Assembly: GCA_002733125.1 (NCBI GenBank)
Contig: NVUM01000003.1
Coordinates: forward strand, 62,424 to 115,948
Source of the DNA: Porticoccus sp.
GTDB taxonomy: Bacteria; Pseudomonadota; Gammaproteobacteria; Pseudomonadales; Porticoccaceae
Direction of reading: 5' to 3'
Length of the DNA: 53,525 bases
Shown here piece after piece: positions 9,264 to 17,522 of the stretch. A model generated the notes under the pieces. That model searched no databases. It saw nothing but the letters and a program-made list of their open reading frames with translations, and was not told the DNA's origin. The translations under genes and the position numbers were made by a program. How positions within the stretch are numbered: the first letter of the stretch is position 1; each line of letters starts with the position of its first letter.

Positions 9264-9340
9264 TGGCGGACCGGACGGGACTCGAACCCGCGACCTCCGG
9301 CGTGACAGGCCGGCATTCTAACCAGCTGAACTACCGGTCC
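9264..9340 (-). tRNA. tRNA-Asp (GTC)
   Basis: A 77-base cloverleaf with acceptor GGACCGG/CCGGTCC, discriminator G and encoded CCA. The anticodon stem CCGGC/GCCGG encloses loop CTGTCAC, giving anticodon GTC. The T arm has GGTTCGAGTC. It lies 20 bases after tRNA-Val in the same orientation, forming one operon. Confidence 0.96.
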
Positions 9341-9360
9341 GCAAAATGCTACTTTTACAC

Positions 9361-9436
9361 TGGTGGGTGGTACAGGGGTCGAACCTGTGACCTACGGCTT
9401 GTAAGGCCGTCGCTCTACCAACTGAGCTAACCACCC
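9361..9436 (-). tRNA. tRNA-Val (TAC)
   Basis: A 76-base cloverleaf with acceptor GGGTGGT/ACCACCC, discriminator A and encoded CCA. Anticodon stem ACGGC/GCCGT with loop CTTACAA gives anticodon TAC. First gene of the two-tRNA operon. Confidence 0.96.
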
Positions 9437-9447
9437 TCTTCAGAGAG

Positions 9448-9481
9448 AGGCGCATTCTACCGAAATATCGGTCGGTGTCAA
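9448..9481 (-). promoter_or_regulatory. Promoter of the tRNA-Val/tRNA-Asp operon
   Basis: On the minus strand, TTGACA (9481-9476), a 16-base spacer and TAGAAT (9459-9454) are followed at once by GCGCCT (9453-9448). A GC-rich discriminator is typical of stringently controlled stable-RNA promoters. Confidence 0.75.
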
Positions 9482-9545
9482 ACATTTCAGTTGCAGGTTT
9501 GTGTACAAGGGAAGATCTGCAAATTACCATAGGCCAACTTTTTAA

Positions 9546-9917
9546 ATGACCGGCATACCCATGGAAATTTTCAAGGAATTTACCTTTGAGGCGGCACACC
9601 TTCTACCCAATGTGGCAGAGGGACATAAATGTGGTCGGCTGCACGGGCACTCTTACCATATCAGACTTTATCTTGACGGCACCGTCGGCGACAAAACCGG
9701 TTGGGTAATGGATTTTGGCGATCTGAAAGATTACTTCAAACCGGTCTATGACCAACTCGATCATCATTATCTCAACGAAATCGACGGACTGGAAAACCCT
9801 ACCAGTGAAAATATCGCACGGTGGATCTGGGCACGGTTAAAACCCACCCTCCCCCTGCTGAGCAAAATCGAGGTTCGTGAAACCTGCACCTCCGGCTGCA
9901 TTTACTGCGGCGACTGA
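9546..9917 (+). CDS. queD: 6-carboxy-5,6,7,8-tetrahydropterin synthase (queuosine pathway)
   Basis: QueD converts dihydroneopterin triphosphate to 6-carboxytetrahydropterin, the second step toward the queuosine of tRNA wobble positions. The 123 residues carry [24 protein letters not shown], with the catalytic Cys ([10 protein letters not shown]) and the zinc-binding His residues, then [20 protein letters not shown] and ETCTSGCIY near the end. The protein may start at the Met at codon 6 (9561), closer to E. coli QueD; neither start has a clear ribosome-binding site. thpR follows 12 bases downstream. Confidence 0.94.
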   Translation: MTGIPMEIFKEFTFEAAHLLPNVAEGHKCGRLHGHSYHIRLYLDGTVGDKTGWVMDFGDLKDYFKPVYDQLDHHYLNEIDGLENPTSENIARWIWARLKPTLPLLSKIEVRETCTSGCIYCGD

Positions 9918-9929
9918 GTTGGTAATCCT

Positions 9930-10448
9930 GTGCGACTGTTTATCGCCCTGACACTGACTAAAACAGTGAATCAACTCCTGGATGACATTTGCCAGCAACG
10001 GTTGAGCGATGCCAACTCTAACCAGGTACCCGCACAACGCCGCCATCTAACGTTGAGGTTTCTCGGTGAACAGACAGCTGAGCAGACCGCCGTTGCCACA
10101 CAGATCGTCCAAGCCCTCCGCGTTAAAAAATTTGAATTATCACTGAAAGCTATCGAGCGGTTTCCCGCTAGGGAAAGTCGGACTATTGCCGCCATTCCCG
10201 AATATTCGACATCATTAATGGCACTGTATCAGCAGCTTTCTGCGTCCCTTGCTGCCAGCGGCTTTGAACCGCTTCAGCGGGAATTCCGGCCGCACATCAC
10301 GCTGGGAAAAGCCCCCGCAATACCAAGTGCAAAAATCGACCTGGGAATCGACATCTGTTTACCTGTTAGACAGATAGTCCTGTTTCAGAGTCAACTGACA
10401 GCCAGCGGACCTTTGTACAGCCCCCTGGCAACAGAAAACCTGCGCTAG
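9930..10448 (+). CDS. thpR: RNA 2',3'-cyclic phosphodiesterase (2H family)
   Basis: A 172-residue 2H phosphoesterase with the two defining HxTx motifs, HLTLRFLGE (about residue 38) and HITLGKAP (about residue 122). ThpR/LigT opens 2',3'-cyclic phosphates to 2'-phosphates. The start is GTG (CCT GTG CGA CTG), giving MRLFIALTL, the usual family start. It is probably cotranscribed with queD. Its TAG stop overlaps that of the convergent yfcH gene. Confidence 0.9.
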   Translation: MRLFIALTLTKTVNQLLDDICQQRLSDANSNQVPAQRRHLTLRFLGEQTAEQTAVATQIVQALRVKKFELSLKAIERFPARESRTIAAIPEYSTSLMALYQQLSASLAASGFEPLQREFRPHITLGKAPAIPSAKIDLGIDICLPVRQIVLFQSQLTASGPLYSPLATENLR

Positions 10449-11347
10449 ACAATATCCTTAAGCGCTTCATCCAGTTCGGCAAAACGGAAGGAATAGCCGG
10501 AATCGAGCAGTTTTCGCGGACACGCCCGCTGCCCCGTCAGCAATAACTCCTTGGCCATTTCACCAAACAGCAGTACTGCCACGGGCCCAGGCATGGGGAA
10601 GATGGTCGGACGGTGCAGCGCAGAACCGAGCGCTGCAGTAAATTGACGATTCGTCACCGGATTCGGGGCCGAGGCGTTGACCGCCCCCTGCACAGTGGAT
10701 TGCTCCAGGCAATAAAAAATGATCGCCACTTCATCGGCTATATGAATCCAGGGCATCCACTGCTTGCCAGAACCCAGGCGACCACCCAGCCCCATGCGGA
10801 AAGGCAACAGCATTCGGCTCAGTGCGCCACCGCCTGCCCCCAGCACAATGCCAGTCCGCAGGTAGCATATCCGGGTTCCCAGCGCAGCAAACTGTGAGGC
10901 GCTCTGTTCCCATTCCAGACAAAGACGGCTGGCAAAACAATCGTGCTGAGCGCCATCCTCCCCCAATGGCTCGTCCTGGTGAGGGCCGTAATAGCCCACG
11001 GCGGAGCCACTGACCAATACCGAAGGAGGTGCAGATGCTTTCTGAAAATGCTCGAATAACCGGTTGGTAGTGCCAACCCTGCTGTTCATGAAGGCCTGTT
11101 TGCGCCGGTCATTCCAGCGACCGGCAACCAGCGGTTCACCGGCCAGATTGACGATATAGTCGATGGGTTGTTCCGGAGACAGGGCGTCAAGGTTTTCAAC
11201 AAACTCGACGCCGGGGAGTTTTTTCTGTGCCTGTTGCGCATCCCGGCTCAGACCGATTACCCGAGCACCCCTGGAAAGGGCCTCACGGCAGAACCGGCTG
11301 CCGATAAACCCGGTGGCACCAGTCACCAATACTGTTTTATCCTGCAT
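10445..11347 (-). CDS. yfcH: TIGR01777-family NAD(P)-binding epimerase (YfcH/SDR39U1)
   Basis: A 300-residue atypical short-chain dehydrogenase of the YfcH type. It has an N-terminal Rossmann motif TGATGFIGSRF, the family signature NLAGEPLVAGRWNDRRKQ, SGSAVGYYG, RTGIVLGAGGGAL and WIHIADEV. The substrate of the family is not established. It is convergent with thpR, and the last bases of both genes share one CTAG. The phosphomannomutase gene lies upstream on the same strand but 77 bases away. Confidence 0.9.
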   Translation of the reverse strand: MQDKTVLVTGATGFIGSRFCREALSRGARVIGLSRDAQQAQKKLPGVEFVENLDALSPEQPIDYIVNLAGEPLVAGRWNDRRKQAFMNSRVGTTNRLFEHFQKASAPPSVLVSGSAVGYYGPHQDEPLGEDGAQHDCFASRLCLEWEQSASQFAALGTRICYLRTGIVLGAGGGALSRMLLPFRMGLGGRLGSGKQWMPWIHIADEVAIIFYCLEQSTVQGAVNASAPNPVTNRQFTAALGSALHRPTIFPMPGPVAVLLFGEMAKELLLTGQRACPRKLLDSGYSFRFAELDEALKDIV

Positions 11348-11423
11348 GACACGCTCCCGGAAGTGGTTGGTTGATTTACTGATTCCGAACGGGCAACAGC
11401 CTCAGTGAGCCATACTGCCTACC

Positions 11424-12785
11424 TCAATCGACACCCATCAGGCCGAGCAGCTCGAGGGTTTTCCGTTCCATCAAGGCCCGGTCATTGGCTTCCACATTGA
11501 GCCTGACAACTGGCTCGGTATTACTGCTGCGCAGATTAAACCGCCAGTCAGTATAGGCCACACTCAGTCCGTCCACCCGCTCAATGCTCACTGCGCCATT
11601 GGCGTAGTGTTCTTCAAGTAGTGTCATCACCCGTTGGGGGTCATCAATACGGCGGTTCAGTTCACCGGAACAGGGGTAGTCTTCCACCATCGACTGGATC
11701 ATGTCTGACAGTGGCTGACCGGTCACACTCAGCAGCTCGGCCACTAAAAGCCAGGGAACCATACCGCTGTCGCAATAAAAGAAATCCCGGAAATAATGGT
11801 GCGCACTCATCTCACCGCCATAGATGGCATCCTGCTCACGCATAACCTGCTTGATAAAGGCGTGACCACATTTACTTTGCACCGCCTCACCATCAAATTC
11901 CCGGCAGACCGCCTGGGTGTTCCAGATCAAACGAGGGTCGTGGACAATCTTTTCACCCGGGTGCTTGCGAAGAAACGCTTTTGCCAGCAACCCGACAATA
12001 TAGTAGCCCTCAATAAATTCGCCCTGCTCATCGAACAGAAAACAACGGTCAAAATCCCCATCCCAGGCCAGACCAAAGTCGGCACCGGAGGACTTCACCA
12101 GATCACTGGTGTGATGGCGACTCTCCGGCAACAACGGGTTTGGAATACCGTTGGGAAACTCCCCGTCCGGATCATGATTCACCTTGATCAGCTCAAAGGG
12201 CAAAAAGCTTTCCAGCGCATCGAGCACAGGGCCGGCAGCACCATTGCCGGCATTGACGACGATTTTCAACGGCCGAAGTTTGCTTCGCTCCACATACGAT
12301 AGCAGATGTTCAATATAGGCATCGGAACAACTGATACGACGATAAGTCCCACGCTGACTGAGCTCTACCGGGGGAAAATCTGTTTCTTCGGCTAATGCCT
12401 GGATCGCCTTCAGGCCGGTGTCGGCACTGATTGGCCTGGAGTCCTCCCGCACCATTTTCATGCCGTTATAATCAATGGGATTGTGGCTGGCCGTCACCAT
12501 GATGCCACCGGACAGCTTAAGGTGCGCCGTCGAAAAATAGATTTCCTCGGTGCCGCATAACCCAATATCCAGCACATCGACGCCTTCATCCCGCAACCCC
12601 GAGGCCAGCGCACTTTTCAACGTCGGGCTGGAGGTGCGAATATCCCCGCCAACCACCACAGTTTCAGGTTTCAACCAGCGGGCATAGGCCCGGCCAATAC
12701 GGTATGCAATCTCTACGGACAGCTCGGAACCGAGCCTGCCCCGAATGTCATATGCCTTAAAGCAGGTAATTTTCATAGTACTCAC
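11424..12785 (-). CDS. manB: Phosphomannomutase (ManB/CpsG type)
   Basis: Interconverts mannose-6-phosphate and mannose-1-phosphate for GDP-mannose and polysaccharide synthesis. The 453 residues contain the phosphoserine loop [13 protein letters not shown], the metal loop DGDFDRC, the sugar-binding [10 protein letters not shown] and the phosphate-binding [13 protein letters not shown]: all four domains of the alpha-D-phosphohexomutase superfamily. The size fits CpsG/ManB; phosphoglucomutase activity, as in AlgC or XanA, is also possible. galU lies 50 bases upstream on the same strand, so both likely form a sugar-nucleotide operon. Confidence 0.9.
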   Translation of the reverse strand: MSTMKITCFKAYDIRGRLGSELSVEIAYRIGRAYARWLKPETVVVGGDIRTSSPTLKSALASGLRDEGVDVLDIGLCGTEEIYFSTAHLKLSGGIMVTASHNPIDYNGMKMVREDSRPISADTGLKAIQALAEETDFPPVELSQRGTYRRISCSDAYIEHLLSYVERSKLRPLKIVVNAGNGAAGPVLDALESFLPFELIKVNHDPDGEFPNGIPNPLLPESRHHTSDLVKSSGADFGLAWDGDFDRCFLFDEQGEFIEGYYIVGLLAKAFLRKHPGEKIVHDPRLIWNTQAVCREFDGEAVQSKCGHAFIKQVMREQDAIYGGEMSAHHYFRDFFYCDSGMVPWLLVAELLSVTGQPLSDMIQSMVEDYPCSGELNRRIDDPQRVMTLLEEHYANGAVSIERVDGLSVAYTDWRFNLRSSNTEPVVRLNVEANDRALMERKTLELLGLMGVD

Positions 12786-12835
12786 ATCACAGGGACACCC
12801 ACCCCAAACCGGTATGGGTCATCACAAAGGGCAGG

Positions 12836-13768
12836 TTATCGGCGCGGTTTTTCGAATGTGGCTGCAGCGTCAACATGGCGATTGTTTTTGAGGTAGTCTT
12901 TCACCCCTTCACCAATTTCATCGTGCTGCAGGGCATAGGCAATATTGGCCTGTAGGTAGCCGAGTTTACTGCCGCAATCATGGCTGCAACCTACGATCCG
13001 GTAGGCCTCGACCACCTCCTGCTTGAGCAGTTCTTCCAGGGCATCCGTTAACTGGACCTCACCACCCACCCCGAGTGGCGTTTTTTCCAGCAGATCCCAA
13101 ATGGTCGGTGACACCACGTAACGTCCCACAACAGCCATGTTGGACGGAGCATTCTCCGGTTTCGGTTTTTCGACCATGCTGTGGATTCTCGCCACACCGC
13201 CGGCCATCAGCTCAACGCCCTGACAATCGACAACGCCGTATTTGTTAACCTCTTCCCAGGGAACCGCCTCCACCATAATCTGGCTGTGCCCGGTGGCGGT
13301 ATAGTTTTTCACCATGGACGACAAGTTGTCTTTTTTCGAGTCTGCCCGATACTTGTCCACCAGCACATCCGGCAACAGAATGGCAAAAGGCTGATCGCCA
13401 ACCACCGGCCTCGCACAGCTGATCGCATGCCCAAGACCCTTTGCGTAGGGCTGCCTGACCGAAATGATGGTCACCTCCTGGGGCACGATCGAGCGGACAT
13501 CATCAAGTAGCTGACGCTTGACCCGCTTTTCCAGCTGCGCCTCCAGTTCAAAACTGGTGTCGAAGTGGTTCTCGATGGAGTTCTTACTGGCATGGGTGAC
13601 CAGCACGATCTCGGTAATGCCCGCCGCAATAGCCTCATTGACGACGTACTGGATAAGCGGCTTGTCCACCACCGGCAACATTTCTTTTGGAATAGCCTTG
13701 GTGGCCGGCAACATACGAGTGCCCAGCCCGGCGACAGGAATAACAGCTTTGCGTACAGTTAGGGTCAT
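12836..13768 (-). CDS. galU: UTP--glucose-1-phosphate uridylyltransferase
   Basis: Makes UDP-glucose from UTP and glucose-1-phosphate for envelope polysaccharides, glycogen precursors and osmoregulation. The 310 residues begin with [20 protein letters not shown], the nucleotide-binding GLGTR loop, then [26 protein letters not shown] and GGEIQL-like [10 protein letters not shown]. Length is close to E. coli GalU (302). It precedes the phosphomannomutase gene on the same strand. ATG 13768 has no strong ribosome-binding site, but the conserved N-terminus fixes the start to within a few codons. Confidence 0.95.
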   Translation of the reverse strand: MTLTVRKAVIPVAGLGTRMLPATKAIPKEMLPVVDKPLIQYVVNEAIAAGITEIVLVTHASKNSIENHFDTSFELEAQLEKRVKRQLLDDVRSIVPQEVTIISVRQPYAKGLGHAISCARPVVGDQPFAILLPDVLVDKYRADSKKDNLSSMVKNYTATGHSQIMVEAVPWEEVNKYGVVDCQGVELMAGGVARIHSMVEKPKPENAPSNMAVVGRYVVSPTIWDLLEKTPLGVGGEVQLTDALEELLKQEVVEAYRIVGCSHDCGSKLGYLQANIAYALQHDEIGEGVKDYLKNNRHVDAAATFEKPRR

Positions 13769-13986
13769 ATCGGGGGAAATCCATTTTTGGGTAATTAAAA
13801 GTGCTGCACCATTGCATACACCGTATTGATGAGTCGAGCATCGGCAGTCGGCAGCACCAATCGGTGGCTATTATGCCGCAGTAGGCCACTCTTTGCAGGC
13901 GCCAGGACCGCGAAACCCAACCTGGTTATCAACGACGACCGGCCCCACCAGAAGATTACTATCCTCCCGCTTTACCGGGTAAGTTG

Positions 13987-15306
13987 CTACAGCAGCCCCG
14001 ACAGCAGTGCCGCGATTCCCAGAAAGGCAAAAAAGCCGATAATATCGGTGACCGTGGTAAGAATGATGGAAGATGCCTGCGCCGGGTCCTGACCCAGCCG
14101 CACCAGTACAATCGGCACCACCGCACCGGCAAAACCCGCCGCGATCATCGCCACCACCATCGCCGAACAGATCACCAGCACCAGCCCGATTGACTGGCTC
14201 CAGACGAATACGCCAATGCCGCAGGTCACTGCAATACCAATACCGTTTATCAGGCCCACCCGCACTTCCTTGAACATCACCCTGAACCAGTGGCGAACCG
14301 TGATTTCACGCAATGCCAGACCGCGCATGGTAACCGCCAGAGCCTGGGCCCCGGCATTGCCCGACTGACCGGCAACCACCGGCAGCAGCACGGCCAGAGC
14401 CGTAAAACTGGCAATCGTGCTTTCGAATATTCCCACCACGGAAGCGGCCAAAAAAGCCGTGAGCAAATTGACCTGTAACCAGGGCATGCGCTTTTTCACG
14501 GCAAACAGTGGTTTCGACAGGGCGCGTTCTTCACGGCTGGCACCCACCATGGCCAGCACATCGGATGACATATCCTCCTGGGAAACCTGAACCAGACTGC
14601 TGTGATGGATAATACCCAACAGACGACGATCAATATCAACCACCGGTAAATCGAGCAGTTGATGTTTTTCAAACAACTCGGAAATTTCCTCTTTTCCTGC
14701 GGTACCGGCAACCACCGCCGTAACCGGTTTGGCAATCGCCCCCAGGGATGTGCCAGGATCGGCGATAGCGATGTCCTGCAAGTGAACCTTGGCGCTCAGG
14801 CGGCCCTCGGTATCAACCAGAAAGACACTGCGCGCCGTCTTCAGTTGGCGCTTGCGGAGAATCTCCAGCGTCTCTGAAATGGTCATACTGTCGCGAAATA
14901 CCAGGGCACGGGTATCCATTAAACGTCCGGCACTGCTTTCCGGGTAGCTCATCAGTTCCGCCAACTCCCTGCGGATCGATTCATCCAGGGTCTTCAGCAG
15001 GGCATCCCGCGATTCGTCATCCAGCTGCCCGATCATCCGCACCGAATCCAGAGGTGGAAGTTCGCTGAGTAGTTGACGGCTGTGCCCTTCTGGCAAACAA
15101 ACCAGAATCTCGGCGGCGACATTGGGCGTCAAATACCGCCACAGGGCTAAAAGCACATATACGGGCTGCAGGCTCAGCACTGCAGCCACATCCCGGGGAG
15201 CCAGCGCCTCAATTTTCAGGGCTGCATCCCTGGGATAATCCAGCAGAAATTTGCGGGTCAACGCCATGTCAACCGTGCGGGGATCCGGGGGGGCATTAGT
15301 CGTCAT
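13987..15306 (-). CDS. mgtE: MgtE-family magnesium transporter
   Basis: An inner-membrane Mg2+ channel gated by cytoplasmic Mg2+. The 439 residues show the MgtE_N helical domain (about 20-125), two CBS domains (about 130-255) and a C-terminal five-helix membrane domain with PVVAGQSGNAGAQALAVTMRGLAL, the family pore motif. The frame extends upstream to 15384, but ATG 15306 is chosen because AGGAGGG precedes it and the extra residues are the antisense-like tail of the overlap. It overlaps the preceding CBS gene by 11 bases, so translation is probably coupled. Confidence 0.92.
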   Translation of the reverse strand: MTTNAPPDPRTVDMALTRKFLLDYPRDAALKIEALAPRDVAAVLSLQPVYVLLALWRYLTPNVAAEILVCLPEGHSRQLLSELPPLDSVRMIGQLDDESRDALLKTLDESIRRELAELMSYPESSAGRLMDTRALVFRDSMTISETLEILRKRQLKTARSVFLVDTEGRLSAKVHLQDIAIADPGTSLGAIAKPVTAVVAGTAGKEEISELFEKHQLLDLPVVDIDRRLLGIIHHSSLVQVSQEDMSSDVLAMVGASREERALSKPLFAVKKRMPWLQVNLLTAFLAASVVGIFESTIASFTALAVLLPVVAGQSGNAGAQALAVTMRGLALREITVRHWFRVMFKEVRVGLINGIGIAVTCGIGVFVWSQSIGLVLVICSAMVVAMIAAGFAGAVVPIVLVRLGQDPAQASSIILTTVTDIIGFFAFLGIAALLSGLL

Positions 15307-16150
15307 GGTATGACCCTCCTGTGTCAGAAAACCAGGAGGAGTGACTGTCCGGTGCCATTTGCACCATCCCGGTCGCGGTGACAATCATGGCACGGGCAAG
15401 ATGGGACAACAGTGAATCGCCCAGTGAAGCATCCGCCGAGGGAGCCTTCACCAGTGCCGTTCGCAATACCGAACGCGTCACTGTCCCGAGGTAAACACCA
15501 CTCGAATTGCGGACCGGTAACAACGGGTAACAATGCCAATCAGACAGATTGACAGCCATCTGGATACTCATCTCGGCGGCCAGCGGTTGCTGAGCCGAAT
15601 CCATCAATTGACCCAGTATCTGCGCATCGGGGCTGGCCAACAGCTTATCCAGGCCCACCATGCCAATCACCTGGTGGGATTGATTGATAACCACCAGGCT
15701 GGTACCAAATGAATCCCCGGACTTTTTCAGTAACGCCAGGCATTCACCAGCCGTGAGCTCGGGAAAAAAGCCCGGCGTGGACATATCCATCCAGGCACCA
15801 ACCGTATTTTCCTGATAGATCAGCGACACACTCAAAGACCGGGCAAGCTTGGCGGGCAGCACCGCCAGCAGTTCGGTGCGCCGTGCGCGCTGCTGCAAGC
15901 GCAACAGCGCAGCGACCGTCTGGTAAGGGAGCTGCGCAAAAATAGCGGCATTCTGCTCCAGCGATAACTGGTCGAGAATGCGCGATGCCGGCCACACTTG
16001 CATCTCCTGCAGCACCGGGGCAACAATCCGGACCGGCACCTCCTGCAGGTACATTGCCGCCTCTTGATCCTCCAGCGACTGCAACACCTGGGCTGCGGCC
16101 TCGGGCTTACTGATAAGAAAATCCAGACTCAGGGGATTAGAGTTTGTCAT
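15296..16150 (-). CDS. Soluble MgtE_N-CBS protein without a channel domain
   Basis: A 284-residue protein resembling only the cytoplasmic half of MgtE: an N-terminal helical superhelix (about 1-130, LQEVPVRIVAPVLQEM... and LPAKLARSLSVSL) and a CBS pair (about 130-255). It lacks the membrane domain. It sits between and overlaps a mechanosensitive channel gene (14 bases) and a full mgtE (11 bases), so all three should be made together. It may sense Mg2+ or nucleotide and modulate one of the neighbours; that role is inference. Confidence 0.75.
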   Translation of the reverse strand: MTNSNPLSLDFLISKPEAAAQVLQSLEDQEAAMYLQEVPVRIVAPVLQEMQVWPASRILDQLSLEQNAAIFAQLPYQTVAALLRLQQRARRTELLAVLPAKLARSLSVSLIYQENTVGAWMDMSTPGFFPELTAGECLALLKKSGDSFGTSLVVINQSHQVIGMVGLDKLLASPDAQILGQLMDSAQQPLAAEMSIQMAVNLSDWHCYPLLPVRNSSGVYLGTVTRSVLRTALVKAPSADASLGDSLLSHLARAMIVTATGMVQMAPDSHSSWFSDTGGSYHDD

Positions 16151-16964
16151 CCATCGACTCCCGGGTAATCACACTGAAAGACTGCAGCATACAGAGCCGG
16201 GCCGGAATCAGTTTTCGGCCATCAGCCGTTTCCACCACCATTCCAGTGGCAGTGAACTCCAATACCCTGCCCCGCTCATTGCCGGTCTCGACAATCTGTC
16301 CGGGCCGGACAAACTCCTTTAGATGACGTGTTGCGATGAGGTTTTCCACCAGCGGTCTGGCACCGAGGCCAAAGGCCAGGGAAAACCCTGTCAAAACAGC
16401 CGCAAAACCAATGCCAAACAGAATGACCAGGAAACTGACATCGACGCCCACCTGGCCAAGCCCCATGACCACGCCGACGATAAAAAAGGAGATCTGCGCA
16501 ATCTGGCCGAGCAGCACTGCCTGGGCAATATCCGCTGAGGCCGCCGCGTGGGTGATCAGATGGCGCACTACACTGCCGAGAATATAGCCGCTGATAATAA
16601 TCAGGCCACCCGCCATCAGGGACGGCAGATACACCATTAAACGGTCGAGCCAGACAGTCGCCCCGGCAACACCCACCACCCGAATTGCGACAATGGCAAA
16701 TATCAGAATAGTGGCCCAGTACACCACAAAACCAATCAACCTTTCCGTGGCAGCTGGTATCCGCACAAAGTGAAGGTTTAAGTTTTGTAACTGGCGATCC
16801 AGCAGATGATTGAGGGTGCGGATAAAGCGGGTAACCAGCAGATGTAGAAACCGGGCCAGCAGCCAACCGGCCAGCAGTAACAGTAATCCACCCACCAGAT
16901 TGGGAATATGAACGATCACTGAAGTTAAAACATCCAGAATTTGTTGCTGGATTGATTCGAGCAT
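16137..16964 (-). CDS. Small mechanosensitive channel (MscS family)
   Basis: A 275-residue inner-membrane protein with an N-terminal helix (VGGLLLLLAGWLLARFLHLL), three to four further helices, and a glycine/alanine-rich pore helix region (FGIGFAAVLTGFSLAFGLGARPLVENLIA). A short beta domain follows (GQIVETGNERGRVLEFTATGMVVETADGRKL) as in MscS-like channels, but the large C-terminal cage is absent. Start chosen at ATG 16964 (MLESIQQQ) rather than the longer frame to 17006. First gene of an overlapping operon with the MgtE_N-CBS and mgtE genes. Confidence 0.85.
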   Translation of the reverse strand: MLESIQQQILDVLTSVIVHIPNLVGGLLLLLAGWLLARFLHLLVTRFIRTLNHLLDRQLQNLNLHFVRIPAATERLIGFVVYWATILIFAIVAIRVVGVAGATVWLDRLMVYLPSLMAGGLIIISGYILGSVVRHLITHAAASADIAQAVLLGQIAQISFFIVGVVMGLGQVGVDVSFLVILFGIGFAAVLTGFSLAFGLGARPLVENLIATRHLKEFVRPGQIVETGNERGRVLEFTATGMVVETADGRKLIPARLCMLQSFSVITRESMDDKL

Positions 16965-17522
16965 GGAAAGCCCCTTTGTCAGATTCAATCTGCCTGTTGA
17001 AACCAATCTGCCTGTGTCAAAACTGACCCGACACCCACCAACCCGGAACCACCGTCAACAGGCACCTTAAACCTGATGTGAGACTAGCACTGTTTATATG
17101 ACCAATGGAAATACCCCGGCCAGCCGAAGATAGCACAAGAGACATGAGCATTGACTGCTTCTGTGATGAGTCTGGCTTTGACCGGAGCGGAAGAATAGCC
17201 TGCCAGCATTACCACCGGCCCTGTTTTACGAAATGGTTTAAGGAGGTTGTGATCGCCGCAGATAGCGGTGACGGGAGAAGTCTACAACGAGCCAATGAGT
17301 GCAGAAGAAAGTTGTAACTGACCACATTTACCTGCATTTACCTCAACGACATCTCCAGTTGGAACAAATACAAATTTTGAACTAGCTTTTTACGTGTGTC
17401 GGGCCACAGCAGCACTATCCAGCAACATAGTTTCATCATTGCATTGATGACTTCAGTGGCCCCGGTCAGGCGAAAAAAGGCCAGCACAATGTCAGTCAAT
17501 ACAATTTGTAGAGAGGATCCTT
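16965..17522. other. Gap without a convincing gene
   Basis: This 558-base interval separates the divergent mscS-like operon and the epimerase-VKOR gene, so it should hold both promoters. A 70-codon plus-strand frame (17105-17317) has no family resemblance and no good ribosome-binding site. A GAGAGG sequence at 17511-17516 is well placed to serve the downstream gene if that starts at 17523. Confidence 0.4.

Noticed and set aside
8980..9430. Several open frames across the tRNA-Asp/Val region
   Set aside because: They are translations of tRNA genes and hairpins. Similar spurious proteins are common next to tRNA genes.
17105..17317. 70-codon plus-strand open frame between the mscS operon and the fusion gene
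   Set aside because: No ribosome-binding site, no family resemblance, and the region is expected to hold two divergent promoters.
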